A stretch of 64,000 nt of DNA, taken from the NCBI GenBank assembly GCA_964528675.1, contig CAZGTU010000006.1:38600-102599 (forward strand). Direction: 5' to 3'. The notes beneath the pieces are model-generated. The model was not told where the DNA came from. It did not search any database and saw only the letters and a list, made by a program, of their open reading frames with translations. A program made the translations under genes and the position numbers. This document shows positions 1-8,720 of this stretch, piece by piece; position 1 is the first letter of the stretch, and every line of letters starts with the position of its first letter. The DNA comes from CAYRTD01 sp964528675. Its GTDB lineage: Bacteria > Bacteroidota > Bacteroidia > Bacteroidales > GCA-2748055.

Positions 1-188
1 CCGTCAGAAAGGGGATAGACCATGCCTGCCCGCCGACGCGAAAGCAAGCGCAATGGCAGGCGGGCCTGCCCGCCAACCCTAAGGCCAGAGCGTCGGCAGG
101 CGGGGACCAGAGAAAGTTAACGGTGAGGGGCCCTTTGGCTTACTTCGGCTCCGCTCAGCAACCATCACTCAGGGCCCGTGCTCTTCAT
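1..188. repeat. GC-rich intergenic repeat DNA
   Basis: This stretch is much richer in G and C than the rest of the window. The motif GCCTGCCCGCC occurs twice (about 25-35 and 65-75), and related GGCAGGCGGG blocks lie at about 55-64 and 95-104. GACGC near 36-40 can pair with GCGTC near 89-93, so the segment could fold as an imperfect cruciform. A second GGGCCC-centred pair lies at about 128-133 and 173-178. No gene is visible. It looks like dispersed intergenic repeat DNA, or the tail of an element that starts outside the window. Confidence 0.5.
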
Positions 189-350
189 AAACGATTAAAC
201 GATTAACCCTTAAACAATAACCCATAAACCACTAAACCATAAACCATAAACTTATAAACGATTCAACGATTCAACCCTTAAACCCTTAAACCCTTAAACC
301 CTTAAACCTATAAACCATAAACGATTAAACCCTTAAACCAATAAACCACT
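189..350. repeat. Degenerate tandem octamer array (AAACnnTT-like)
   Basis: About 20 head-to-tail units of 7-8 bases fill this stretch. Variants include AAACGATT, AAACCCTT, AAACCAT and AAACCACT, with a run of near-identical AAACCCTT units around 275-305. The array ends exactly at the ATG of the GH97 gene, so it forms that gene's leader. It contains no spacers and is not a CRISPR array. Replication slippage is the likely origin. Confidence 0.8.
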
Positions 351-2309
351 ATGAAAAGCATTCATTTATCCATTTTAATAATTTGTCTCGGGGTATTCAT
401 CAACTCATGCACGGATAATGTTCCCGATTCATGGGAATTGAAAAGTCCGGATAAAAATATCTCATTGAACCTGGATCTTAAAGAATCTGCACTTAGCTAC
501 AGTGTGCATGTTTTAAAAGAATATGATACGATAGAAATCATTGGATCATCTCCTCTTGGAATTCACAGGGTTGATGGCGACTTCAGCGAAAATCTTTCAT
601 TTATCTCAGCTACACCGGTAAAACAAATAGATGATAAATATGAGATGATCATTGGAGCAACCGAAAATTATCATGATTTTGCGAATGAACAAAGTTTTCT
701 TTTTAGAAACGAATCAGGTAAAAAGCTGGAAATTCAATGTCGTGCTTATAATGAAGGAGTTTCATTTCGTTATATATTTCCCGACACAACTGAAGGTAAG
801 TTTATTGTAACAGGAGAAAAAACAGGTTTTAACCTTCCCGATGAAGGAAAAGCATGGATGCAGCCTTATGATACTATCGTCTGGTGGGCCCCGGCATATG
901 AACAATTCTTCCTAAATGCAATCGACATAGGCACAAAAGCCCCTGCCAACCGCAACGGCTGGTGTTTTCCAATGTTGTTTGAGGCAAAAGATTATTTTAT
1001 CTATGTTTCAGAAACAGGGCTTGACACTTCCTATGTAGGTACACATCTCGAAGATGAAGCTCCAGGAGGTCTTTATACCATAAGATTCCCCGAACCAGAA
1101 GAAGCTTATAATTATTTTCCTCAAAACCCGGCCTCTTCCCTGCCCTGGAAAATGCCATGGCGTTATATCCTTTTCAGTGAAGAGCTTGACCCTATCTTTA
1201 ACTCCCAGCATGTTTATCATCTCTCACCACCACAGAAAATTGAAAATACCGGGTGGATTGAACCCGGGATATCTTCATGGAGCTGGTGGTCAGACGGAGC
1301 CAGTCCGAGAGATTATAATAAGCTTACTGGATTTATAGATTTCTCTGCTGAAATGGGATGGAAATACAGCCTTATTGATGAAGGCTGGCATGAAATGAAG
1401 AATGGAGATATTTCCCAGTTGATTGAGTATGCTGACACAAAAGGAGTAGGCATACTTTTATGGTACGATTCAGGCGGGAGAGTAGGATATGTAGAAGAAG
1501 AACAAAGAAAGATCATGTTCGACGGAAACAAACGAAAGGCTGAAATGAAGAAGATCTCTGATATGGGAGTAAAAGGAATAAAGGTAGACTTCTTTCAGAG
1601 CGATAAGCAGGGAATGATAAAATTATATCATGATATTTTAGAAGACGCAGCAAAATACAGGCTGGTTGTGAATTTTCACGGCTGTACCCTGCCCCGCGGA
1701 TGGGAAAGAAAATACCCTAATCTTTTGACCATGGAGGCAATAAGAGGTGCAGAGGCATATCGTTTTGATGAAAATTATACCGATTATGCCCCTGTTCAAA
1801 ATACCATCATCCCGTTTACAAGGGATGTAGCAGGACCGGTTGATTATACTCCAATCACCCTGACTGATAATAAATATCCTCATACTACCACTTATGCTCA
1901 TGAACTGGCTCTGGGTGTTATTTTTGAATCCGGGCTTCAACACTTCGCCGATCACCATAATAAATATGAAGAGCTTCCTCCAATGGCTTTAGATTATCTT
2001 AAGAAACTCCCTGCTGTATGGAATGAGTCTGTACTCATTGACGGTTATCCCGGCAAACATGTTGCACTTGCCAGAAGAAACGGAAAGAGATGGTTCATAG
2101 CCGGAATTAACGGAGAGAAAAAAGAAAAGAATTTCGTGATTACGACCGGGTACCTTGAACCCGGTAATTATACACTGAACTTAATAAGGGATGGTGAAAC
2201 CAGGGATGATTTGATTGAAGAGACCTTCACTGTGGGAAAAGACCAGGCCATCGATATAATGGTGAATCAAAAGGGAGGATTTGCAGGTTTTTTTGAAGAA
2301 GAGAAATAA
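351..2309 (+). CDS. GH97 family alpha-glycosidase, probable retaining alpha-galactosidase type, lipoprotein
   Basis: A 652-residue glycoside hydrolase of family 97. The N-terminus is a lipoprotein signal ending in INSC (Cys20), so the enzyme is probably anchored in a membrane facing the periplasm or the surface. A beta-sandwich GH97 N-domain (about 28-300) precedes a TIM barrel (about 300-560) and a C-terminal beta domain. The motif KVDFF places Asp413 where the retaining branch of GH97 (Bacteroides BtGH97b, Asp415 from memory) has its nucleophile. Glu468 in RGAEAY has the same 55-residue spacing to the acid/base Glu470. Inverting SusB-type enzymes lack this Asp, so alpha-galactosidase activity is more likely than alpha-glucosidase. 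The substrate is inferred. The gene stands alone, convergent with the next gene, and its leader is an octamer repeat array. Confidence 0.88.
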   Translation: MKSIHLSILIICLGVFINSCTDNVPDSWELKSPDKNISLNLDLKESALSYSVHVLKEYDTIEIIGSSPLGIHRVDGDFSENLSFISATPVKQIDDKYEMIIGATENYHDFANEQSFLFRNESGKKLEIQCRAYNEGVSFRYIFPDTTEGKFIVTGEKTGFNLPDEGKAWMQPYDTIVWWAPAYEQFFLNAIDIGTKAPANRNGWCFPMLFEAKDYFIYVSETGLDTSYVGTHLEDEAPGGLYTIRFPEPEEAYNYFPQNPASSLPWKMPWRYILFSEELDPIFNSQHVYHLSPPQKIENTGWIEPGISSWSWWSDGASPRDYNKLTGFIDFSAEMGWKYSLIDEGWHEMKNGDISQLIEYADTKGVGILLWYDSGGRVGYVEEEQRKIMFDGNKRKAEMKKISDMGVKGIKVDFFQSDKQGMIKLYHDILEDAAKYRLVVNFHGCTLPRGWERKYPNLLTMEAIRGAEAYRFDENYTDYAPVQNTIIPFTRDVAGPVDYTPITLTDNKYPHTTTYAHELALGVIFESGLQHFADHHNKYEELPPMALDYLKKLPAVWNESVLIDGYPGKHVALARRNGKRWFIAGINGEKKEKNFVITTGYLEPGNYTLNLIRDGETRDDLIEETFTVGKDQAIDIMVNQKGGFAGFFEEEK

Positions 2310-2312
2310 TTA

Positions 2313-4727
2313 TTATTGATAATCTCTGACCGATGATCGTATTTCCCGGCGTAATTGTTGGTTTATGCGTTCCACTTTGTTATAAAAACCTTGTTCACCG
2401 GGTTTTTTATTGATATTAAACTTTTCTGAAGGAACATAGTTTAATTCACTTATCTCTTGAAGGATATTAAAATTAGGGCTAAGATCTGTGATCATACTGA
2501 ATTCTACCAGGGGAAAATTATCTGTATTAATACCAGTTCCCCCGGTAAAACTTTTCAGTTCATCGGTTCCGGCAAGAAAGTGTCCAAGGAAATGGGCAGG
2601 ACTGTTAATATCAACCTCATACAAATTCCTCATAACTGCCGGTCTTTTGAATTTTCTTTTTAATCTTTCGGGATCAACACTCTTCTCCATCGAAGAGCCC
2701 ATTAAAAGCATATGTCCCCGGGTAACATACCATAATCCGGAATGAGGAAAAACTTCTGTAAAAGATTTTACCAGTGATTTAAACTCCCGCTCAGAAAGCC
2801 AGTTAGAAGGTAACCACTGACACATATATCCATGCTCAGATAATTTATCCAGGCAAATTTCATAAAACTCCTTTGTATATAAATTTGCTCCTAATCTTGC
2901 ATGCACAGCATTAGAAGTAATCAAACCATACTTTTTGTCCTGGCGCAATAAAAAACTTCTGCCGTCCTCATAATATATGTTCACTTTTGGATTACTGATT
3001 ACATTCTGATTTAAGAAATTAAAGTGCAAGGAAGAGGTACTTACCACCTCCGGGGATAACTCAGCAATATCGATAACAGAAATTTCAGTCTGGGCAAGAC
3101 AATTAGCTGTTACCCCCATTCCAAAACCAATTATAAATGCAGAACCAGGATCTTCTGATAAGAACCAGGGAGTATAAGCCAGCATAGTATGAACTTTCAG
3201 GTCGGAGGTTGTAGAAAAGGCAGTTTTTGCCCCATTAATGGCAAGCGCTTTATGTCCCGAAGGCAGCTTATGCACAGAAACTGTTGCTGCAACTCCTTCA
3301 TCGTATGAGATTACCTCATCGCCCGGATAATAGCGAACCCTTTGACGGAAATATTCAGAATATCCGGGGGTAAGAATAACAACAATTGCAATGATCAGGG
3401 TGGTAATTAATACTACTTTCCTTTTATTTTTCAGGTAAGGATGAAAATAAAAAAGCGATAGTCCCAGAATAACATTCAGTAATACTATAATTAAAAAGGA
3501 GTGAAAAATTCCGAATACGGGGATCATGATAAAACCGGCAATGAAGGAGCCAAAAATAGAACCAACGGTATCCAAAAATCCTATGATCCCTATTTTCGAT
3601 CCCAGGTCTTTCAGGTTATCCGAAGTTATTTTACCGACAATTGGAAAGGTTGCACCCATGAGCGTTACGGGCATAATAATGATTAAGAACATGATCAGGT
3701 ATTCTTTTCCCGATATAGATATCCAGCTACTCCCGGCACTTCTTTCCTGCACAAGAAGTGGAGAAAGATAAACAAAGAAAATAAGAAGGATAAAAGATAT
3801 TGCAGCAATCCCAAGTTGGATATAGCCCATTACAGCAGGCAAATCCCTGAATTTATTGATCCATTTCCTCACGATCATACTTCCCACACTCAAACCAAAT
3901 ATAAAACCCACAACAATGACCGAATAAATATAAACCGTTTTATCATATGAAAACTCAATAAATATCCTGGTCCATAGAACTTCATAAGCCAGTGTGGCAA
4001 ATCCTTCCAAAGCAAATACAAAAAGAATCAGCCGTATATATCCTGATGGCCATTTCGGGACTATAGCTGTTTTTGAAGATTTATGTATTGATCTGGTGTA
4101 ATTACCCTTTCCGGATTTGCGTATCAAGAAAATGATCACCGCGTTCATGAGATTCAAAGCAGCGGCAAGATATAGTGTTTCCTTCATTCCCAATAACCGG
4201 ATGAGGAAAAAACCGGCTGCAAATCCTCCCAGCGCGGCACCGAAATTATTAAGGGCATAGATAAGACTTAATTCCTTACCCAGCTTTTGCAGGTTGGTAA
4301 CAAGAATTTTTGCCACTACAGGCACTGTACCGCCCATAAGGGTTGTGGGCACAATGAGCAAAAGAAAACTCTCTGCAAATTTTATGAATTGAGAGGGCAG
4401 TACCGAATCTAAATCAGAAAAGAAATTAACATATACATCTCTTGTCAGATTAAAGAAGGGTTGAAAAGCAAGGGCATATATAAAAAGACCGGTTTCAATC
4501 ATAAAGTATATCAGCATGGGATTTTTCACCCTGTCAGATAATACCCCGAAAAGATAACTCCCTATTGCCAGACCTGCCATAAAAGCTGTAAGAACAGCAC
4601 TTGTTGAATAAACATGAACACCAAAGGTCAGATAAATGGATCTTAACCATACAACCTGATATGCCAATGCGCAAAATCCCGTTAAAAAGATTGTAAGCAA
4701 TAATAAAGTTGTAAATGTCCTGTTCAT
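2313..4727 (-). CDS. Polytopic membrane protein with C-terminal spermidine-synthase-like domain
   Basis: An 804-residue protein. The first 450 residues hold about a dozen hydrophobic segments in two similar halves, each opening with a motif like GFCALAYQVVWLR or GFATLAYEVLWTR, as in MFS-like transporters fused to SpeE domains. The C-terminal part (about 470-720) has a Rossmann SAM-binding pattern: a glycine loop IIGFGMGV, acidic IDIAELSPEV and YYEDGRSF. Where genuine spermidine synthases carry a catalytic Asp after the last strand, this protein reads LITSNAVHARLG, so aminopropyl transfer is doubtful. Proteins of this architecture are widespread and their substrate is not established. It is divergent from leuC and convergent with the GH97 gene 3 bases away. 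Confidence 0.8.
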   Translation of the reverse strand: MNRTFTTLLLLTIFLTGFCALAYQVVWLRSIYLTFGVHVYSTSAVLTAFMAGLAIGSYLFGVLSDRVKNPMLIYFMIETGLFIYALAFQPFFNLTRDVYVNFFSDLDSVLPSQFIKFAESFLLLIVPTTLMGGTVPVVAKILVTNLQKLGKELSLIYALNNFGAALGGFAAGFFLIRLLGMKETLYLAAALNLMNAVIIFLIRKSGKGNYTRSIHKSSKTAIVPKWPSGYIRLILFVFALEGFATLAYEVLWTRIFIEFSYDKTVYIYSVIVVGFIFGLSVGSMIVRKWINKFRDLPAVMGYIQLGIAAISFILLIFFVYLSPLLVQERSAGSSWISISGKEYLIMFLIIIMPVTLMGATFPIVGKITSDNLKDLGSKIGIIGFLDTVGSIFGSFIAGFIMIPVFGIFHSFLIIVLLNVILGLSLFYFHPYLKNKRKVVLITTLIIAIVVILTPGYSEYFRQRVRYYPGDEVISYDEGVAATVSVHKLPSGHKALAINGAKTAFSTTSDLKVHTMLAYTPWFLSEDPGSAFIIGFGMGVTANCLAQTEISVIDIAELSPEVVSTSSLHFNFLNQNVISNPKVNIYYEDGRSFLLRQDKKYGLITSNAVHARLGANLYTKEFYEICLDKLSEHGYMCQWLPSNWLSEREFKSLVKSFTEVFPHSGLWYVTRGHMLLMGSSMEKSVDPERLKRKFKRPAVMRNLYEVDINSPAHFLGHFLAGTDELKSFTGGTGINTDNFPLVEFSMITDLSPNFNILQEISELNYVPSEKFNINKKPGEQGFYNKVERINQQLRREIRSSVRDYQ

Positions 4728-4928
4728 AAGTCCTTAGGGGCTTCCAGAAGAAAAAAATTTCCTGAATGACAAAGAAGCTTAAAAGTAATAAATAATTTTA
4801 GCGTGATGAAAATAACAATTCATTAAGGACTTTTCCTGCTGGAATTGTTTTTTATCAATTAATTCTTAAAAAAGTGATAATTTATCATTTTATGCCCTGT
4901 TTTATTATTAATTTGGATAATAAGTTCT

Positions 4929-4936
4929 TAAATTTG
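4929..4936 (+). promoter_or_regulatory. Candidate -7 element for the leu operon
   Basis: TAAATTTG matches the Bacteroidota -7 consensus TAnnTTTG. It lies about 85 bases before the leuC start in the divergent gap 4728-5020. I found no convincing -33 TTG at the usual distance, so the call rests on one box and on its place in a 290-base AT-rich intergenic region. Confidence 0.35.
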
Positions 4937-5020
4937 GCGCTTGTTTTATTTGTAAGAATATTTATACCCCCTGCTTATTCATAGCAGAATAACTATTTAT
5001 AAATCTAAAAATAAAGAACA

Positions 5021-6439
5021 TTGACAGGAAAAACTTTATTTGATAAGATCTGGGATGCTCATGTAGTAGAAGAAATCAAAGGGGGTCCCAGTGTATTGTA
5101 CATAGATCGGCACCTGGTACACGAAGTAACCAGCCCACAGGCATTTGCCGGCATTGAAGAACGCGGAATCGAGGTATTTCGTGCTCAGAAAACTGTGGCA
5201 ACATGCGATCACAATGTTCCTACCATTGATCAGCATCTTCCTATTAAAGACACGCTTTCAAGATTCCAGGTAAATAAGCTTTCGGAGAACTGTAAGAAAC
5301 ATAACATTACCCTGTATGGCCTGAATCATCCTTATCAGGGTATTGTTCATGTGATCGGACCGGAACTGGGAATCACTCAGCCCGGGATGACCATAGTGTG
5401 TGGAGATAGCCATACCTCAACTCATGGAGCTTTCGGAAGTGTAGCATTTGGAATTGGCACCAGTGAGGTGGAGATGGTCCTGGCTTCTCAATGTATTCTT
5501 CAACCCAAACCAAAAAAAATGAGGATTAATGTTGAAGGTGAACTTCAAAAAGGAGTAACTGCCAAAGATATTATCCTGTACATCATATCTAAAATCACAG
5601 CCAGCGGTGGTACAGGTTATTTTATAGAATACGCAGGATCTGCAATAAGAGGTCTTTCCATGGAAGGAAGGATGACAATATGCAATATGAGCATTGAGAG
5701 CGGGGCGAGAGGAGGACTTATTGCTCCGGATGAAACAACATTCGAATACCTGGAAGGAAAAGAATTCGCTCCCCGGGGAAAAGATTTTGATGTTGCACTG
5801 GAAAAATGGAGAGAGCTGAAAAGTGATGAGGATGCCGTATTCGATAAAGAATATCATTTTGATGCAGCAGATATCACCCCTATGATCACTTATGGTACCA
5901 ATCCGGGCATGGGAATAAAGATCACAGATCATATTCCACACGAAAGCGAAATGCCTGACAGCGCCTTGCCAAGTTTTCGAAAATCATTGGGATACATGGG
6001 ACTTGAAGCCGGCATGGATGTTCTGGGAAAAGAAATTGATTATGTTTTTGTAGGAAGTTGCACAAATGGAAGAATTGAGGACCTGCGGGAAGTCGCCAAA
6101 TTTGTAAAAGGTCGGAAAAAAGCGGATAATATTACAGCCTGGATCGTTCCGGGATCCAAGCAGGTCGAAAAGCAGGCTAATGAGGAAGGAGTCACAAAAA
6201 TACTGGAGGAAGCCGGATTCAAACTGAGGCAACCGGGGTGTTCCGCCTGTCTGGCCATGAATGAAGATAAAATTCCTGAAGGTAAACTGGCTGTTTCAAC
6301 TTCCAACCGGAATTTTGAAGGCCGTCAGGGACCCGGAGCAAGGACCATGCTTGCAAGTCCTTTAACAGCCGCAGCTGTTGCCATAACAGGAAAAATCACT
6401 GATCCCAGAAGACTTATTCAGGAAGCTACAGTGGCTTAA
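5021..6439 (+). CDS. leuC: 3-isopropylmalate dehydratase large subunit
   Basis: A 472-residue aconitase-superfamily subunit that isomerises 2-isopropylmalate to 3-isopropylmalate in leucine synthesis, together with LeuD. The [4Fe-4S] cluster ligands are visible as Cys347 (GSCTNGR), Cys407 and Cys410 (PGCSAC). The substrate-side motifs CGDSHTSTHG and ARGG are intact. The start is a TTG: the sequence KTLFDKIWDAHVV right after it is the conserved N-terminus of the family, and no in-frame ATG fits better. It opens the operon leuC-leuD-leuA/cimA-leuB. If the third gene is a citramalate synthase, the same isomerase could also serve isoleucine synthesis from citramalate. Confidence 0.97.
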   Translation: MTGKTLFDKIWDAHVVEEIKGGPSVLYIDRHLVHEVTSPQAFAGIEERGIEVFRAQKTVATCDHNVPTIDQHLPIKDTLSRFQVNKLSENCKKHNITLYGLNHPYQGIVHVIGPELGITQPGMTIVCGDSHTSTHGAFGSVAFGIGTSEVEMVLASQCILQPKPKKMRINVEGELQKGVTAKDIILYIISKITASGGTGYFIEYAGSAIRGLSMEGRMTICNMSIESGARGGLIAPDETTFEYLEGKEFAPRGKDFDVALEKWRELKSDEDAVFDKEYHFDAADITPMITYGTNPGMGIKITDHIPHESEMPDSALPSFRKSLGYMGLEAGMDVLGKEIDYVFVGSCTNGRIEDLREVAKFVKGRKKADNITAWIVPGSKQVEKQANEEGVTKILEEAGFKLRQPGCSACLAMNEDKIPEGKLAVSTSNRNFEGRQGPGARTMLASPLTAAAVAITGKITDPRRLIQEATVA

Positions 6440-6515
6440 GAACTTTCTGTTCAACTATTAATTATTAAATAATTCCTTCACCTGGGAAGGAGCTTATATA
6501 AAAAAAATGTGAATC

Positions 6516-7109
6516 ATGCCAATAGAAAAATTTTCCATAATAAATTCCTCCGTTGTGCCTTTGCCGGTTGAAAATGTTGATACTGATCAGATCATTCCCG
6601 CTCGTTTTTTAAAAGCCACTACCCGGGAAGGATTTGGAGAAAACCTTTTCAGAGACTGGCGCTATGATAAAAATAATCAACCCAGAACTGATTTTCCGCT
6701 CAATGATGAAAAATATAACGGAACCATCCTGGTTGCAGGCAAGAACTTTGGCAGTGGTTCAAGTCGCGAGCATGCAGCCTGGGCCATTCACGATTATGGA
6801 TTTAAAGTAGTGGTTTCCAGCTTTTTTGCTGATATTTTTAAAAATAATGCATTGAATAACGGTTTGTTGCCCGTGCAGATTTCAGAAGAATTTCTTGCCA
6901 GAATATTCCGGGAGGTAGAAAAAGATCCCGGTGTAAAACTGAAGGTGGACCTGGAAAACCAATCCATTACCATACTCTCAACAGGTGAAAAAGAAAATTT
7001 CGATATTAATGCCTATAAGAAGGAATGTCTGCTTAATGGTTACGATGATATCGATTATCTGCTTAACCTGAAAGATAAGATAGAGGCATTTGAAAAAAGC
7101 AGAACCTAA
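6516..7109 (+). CDS. leuD: 3-isopropylmalate dehydratase small subunit
   Basis: A 197-residue swivel subunit that pairs with LeuC. It shows the family pattern VDTDQIIPARFLK near residue 25 and the substrate-recognition loop NFGSGSSREHAAWA near residue 80, both complete. Length is normal for bacterial LeuD. It starts 76 bases after leuC and ends 12 bases before the next gene, in line with one transcript. Confidence 0.97.
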   Translation: MPIEKFSIINSSVVPLPVENVDTDQIIPARFLKATTREGFGENLFRDWRYDKNNQPRTDFPLNDEKYNGTILVAGKNFGSGSSREHAAWAIHDYGFKVVVSSFFADIFKNNALNNGLLPVQISEEFLARIFREVEKDPGVKLKVDLENQSITILSTGEKENFDINAYKKECLLNGYDDIDYLLNLKDKIEAFEKSRT

Positions 7110-7121
7110 AGAATTTCTATT

Positions 7122-8654
7122 ATGCGTGTAAGTATTATGGATACCACCCTGAGGGATGGTGAGCAGACTTCAGGCGTATCATTTACGGCTACCGAGAAGT
7201 TGAATATCGCAAAACTTCTTCTGGAAGATTTGAATATTGACCGTGTTGAAGTTGCCTCCGCGCGAGTATCGGCCGGAGAATATGAAGGAGCTAAATCAAT
7301 CTTTGACTGGGCGAAAAATCATGGTTTCCTTGAAAGAGTTGAAGTTCTCGGGTTTGTGGATGATCGCGAATCTCTCCAATGGATAAACAATGCAGGAGGC
7401 AAAGTGATTAATCTGCTGACTAAAGGTTCTCTTAAACACTGCCGGCATCAGTTGAAAAAATCACCGGAAGAACATATTTCGGATATAAGGCAGCTTTTGA
7501 AGAATGCAGAAGAAATGAATATGCGAGTGAATATTTATTTCGAGGACTGGTCAAATGGCATGAGAAATTCTCCTGAATATGTATATCAGATGCTTGATAA
7601 TCTCAAAGATGAAAAAATTGACCACTTCATGCTTCCTGATACTCTCGGAATATTGAATCATGAAGAAACCCTGGCATACTGTAAAGATATTAAAGAACGA
7701 TATCCTGATCTGCAATTTGATTATCATGCTCACAATGATTATGATCTTGCCACTGCAAATGTGTATTCAGCTCTCAAAGCAGGTATTGGCGGTATTCATA
7801 CAACCCTGAACGGCCTGGGTGAAAGAGCAGGGAATGTGCCCCTTTCCAGTGTAATTGGAATAGTGCAAGATCATCTGCATTATGAATTATCAATAAATGA
7901 GAAGAACCTATACCGGGTAAGCAAGTTTCTGGAATCTTTTTCAGGCATTCGTATTCCGGCCAACAAACCCCTCATTGGGGAAAATGTTTTCACCCAAACC
8001 AGCGGTATTCATGCTGATGGTGATAGTAAAGATAATCTTTATTTCAATGACCTGTTGCCCGAGCGTTTTGGAAGAAAGCGTCAATATGCGCTCGGGAAAA
8101 TGTCGGGGAAAGCCAGCATTTTGAAAAACCTGGAAGAACTCGGAATTGAGCTGAACAAACAGGAAATGAAAAAGGTAACCAAAAGAGTCATTGAACTGGG
8201 TGATAAAAAAGAAACCGTTACCAAAGAAGACCTGCCTTACATAATTTCTGATGTTTTACGCAGTGAAAGGGTAAAACAAAAAATCAAAATCAAGAACTAT
8301 TCCCTCTCAGTTGCGGCAGGATTAAGATCGATGGCAACTCTTAGCATAGAGATTAATTCAAAGGTATACGAAGAGACTGCCTCGGGTGACGGTCAATATG
8401 ATGCTTTTATGAAGGCACTATGGAGGATTTATGACCGGCTTGGCAGGGGGCATCCCATTCTCAGAGATTATATTGTTACAATACCCCCCGGCGGGAAAAC
8501 CGATGCTCTTGTTGAATGTATGATCACCTGGGATTATAAGGGTAAGAACTTTAAAACCCGGGGACTCGATTCTGATCAGACTATTGCTGCAATTAAAGGA
8601 ACTATCAGAATGTTGAATATCATTGAAGAAATGGAAGAAGCTACTGAAGCATAA
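7122..8654 (+). CDS. 2-isopropylmalate/citramalate synthase family protein
   Basis: A 510-residue member of the DRE-TIM metallolyase family, which condenses acetyl-CoA with a 2-oxo acid. The N-terminus carries DTTLRDGEQT (metal and catalytic Arg), and HAHNDYDLA near residue 205 supplies the metal-binding HxH pair. NGLGERAGN and SGIHADG follow. The C-terminal 120 residues match the LeuA allosteric dimerisation domain. This could be a second LeuA (2-oxoisovalerate, leucine) or CimA (pyruvate, isoleucine by the citramalate route); sequence reading alone does not separate them. Its place between leuD and leuB means the products of either reaction would be handled by its neighbours. Confidence 0.88.
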   Translation: MRVSIMDTTLRDGEQTSGVSFTATEKLNIAKLLLEDLNIDRVEVASARVSAGEYEGAKSIFDWAKNHGFLERVEVLGFVDDRESLQWINNAGGKVINLLTKGSLKHCRHQLKKSPEEHISDIRQLLKNAEEMNMRVNIYFEDWSNGMRNSPEYVYQMLDNLKDEKIDHFMLPDTLGILNHEETLAYCKDIKERYPDLQFDYHAHNDYDLATANVYSALKAGIGGIHTTLNGLGERAGNVPLSSVIGIVQDHLHYELSINEKNLYRVSKFLESFSGIRIPANKPLIGENVFTQTSGIHADGDSKDNLYFNDLLPERFGRKRQYALGKMSGKASILKNLEELGIELNKQEMKKVTKRVIELGDKKETVTKEDLPYIISDVLRSERVKQKIKIKNYSLSVAAGLRSMATLSIEINSKVYEETASGDGQYDAFMKALWRIYDRLGRGHPILRDYIVTIPPGGKTDALVECMITWDYKGKNFKTRGLDSDQTIAAIKGTIRMLNIIEEMEEATEA

Positions 8655-8674
8655 AATATTATTTTTCAACTTTA

Positions 8675-8682
8675 TATATTTG
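8675..8682 (+). promoter_or_regulatory. Candidate internal -7 element before leuB
   Basis: TATATTTG matches TAnnTTTG exactly and lies 38 bases before the leuB ATG in the 66-base gap after the synthase gene. No clear -33 box is seen. It could give leuB an extra start site inside the operon. Confidence 0.3.
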
Positions 8683-8720
8683 CCTGAAATTTTAATTTTT
8701 AAATATTAACAAGAACATCC

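Noticed and set aside
189..350. CRISPR array or telomere-like repeat
   Set aside because: Units of 7-8 bases touch each other without spacers, and no cas gene is near. The likeness to CCCTAAA telomere repeats is only compositional.
5417..5941. 174-codon open frame antisense to leuC
   Set aside because: It lies wholly inside a well-supported gene, and its product (Cys, His and Phe rich) looks like non-coding translation.
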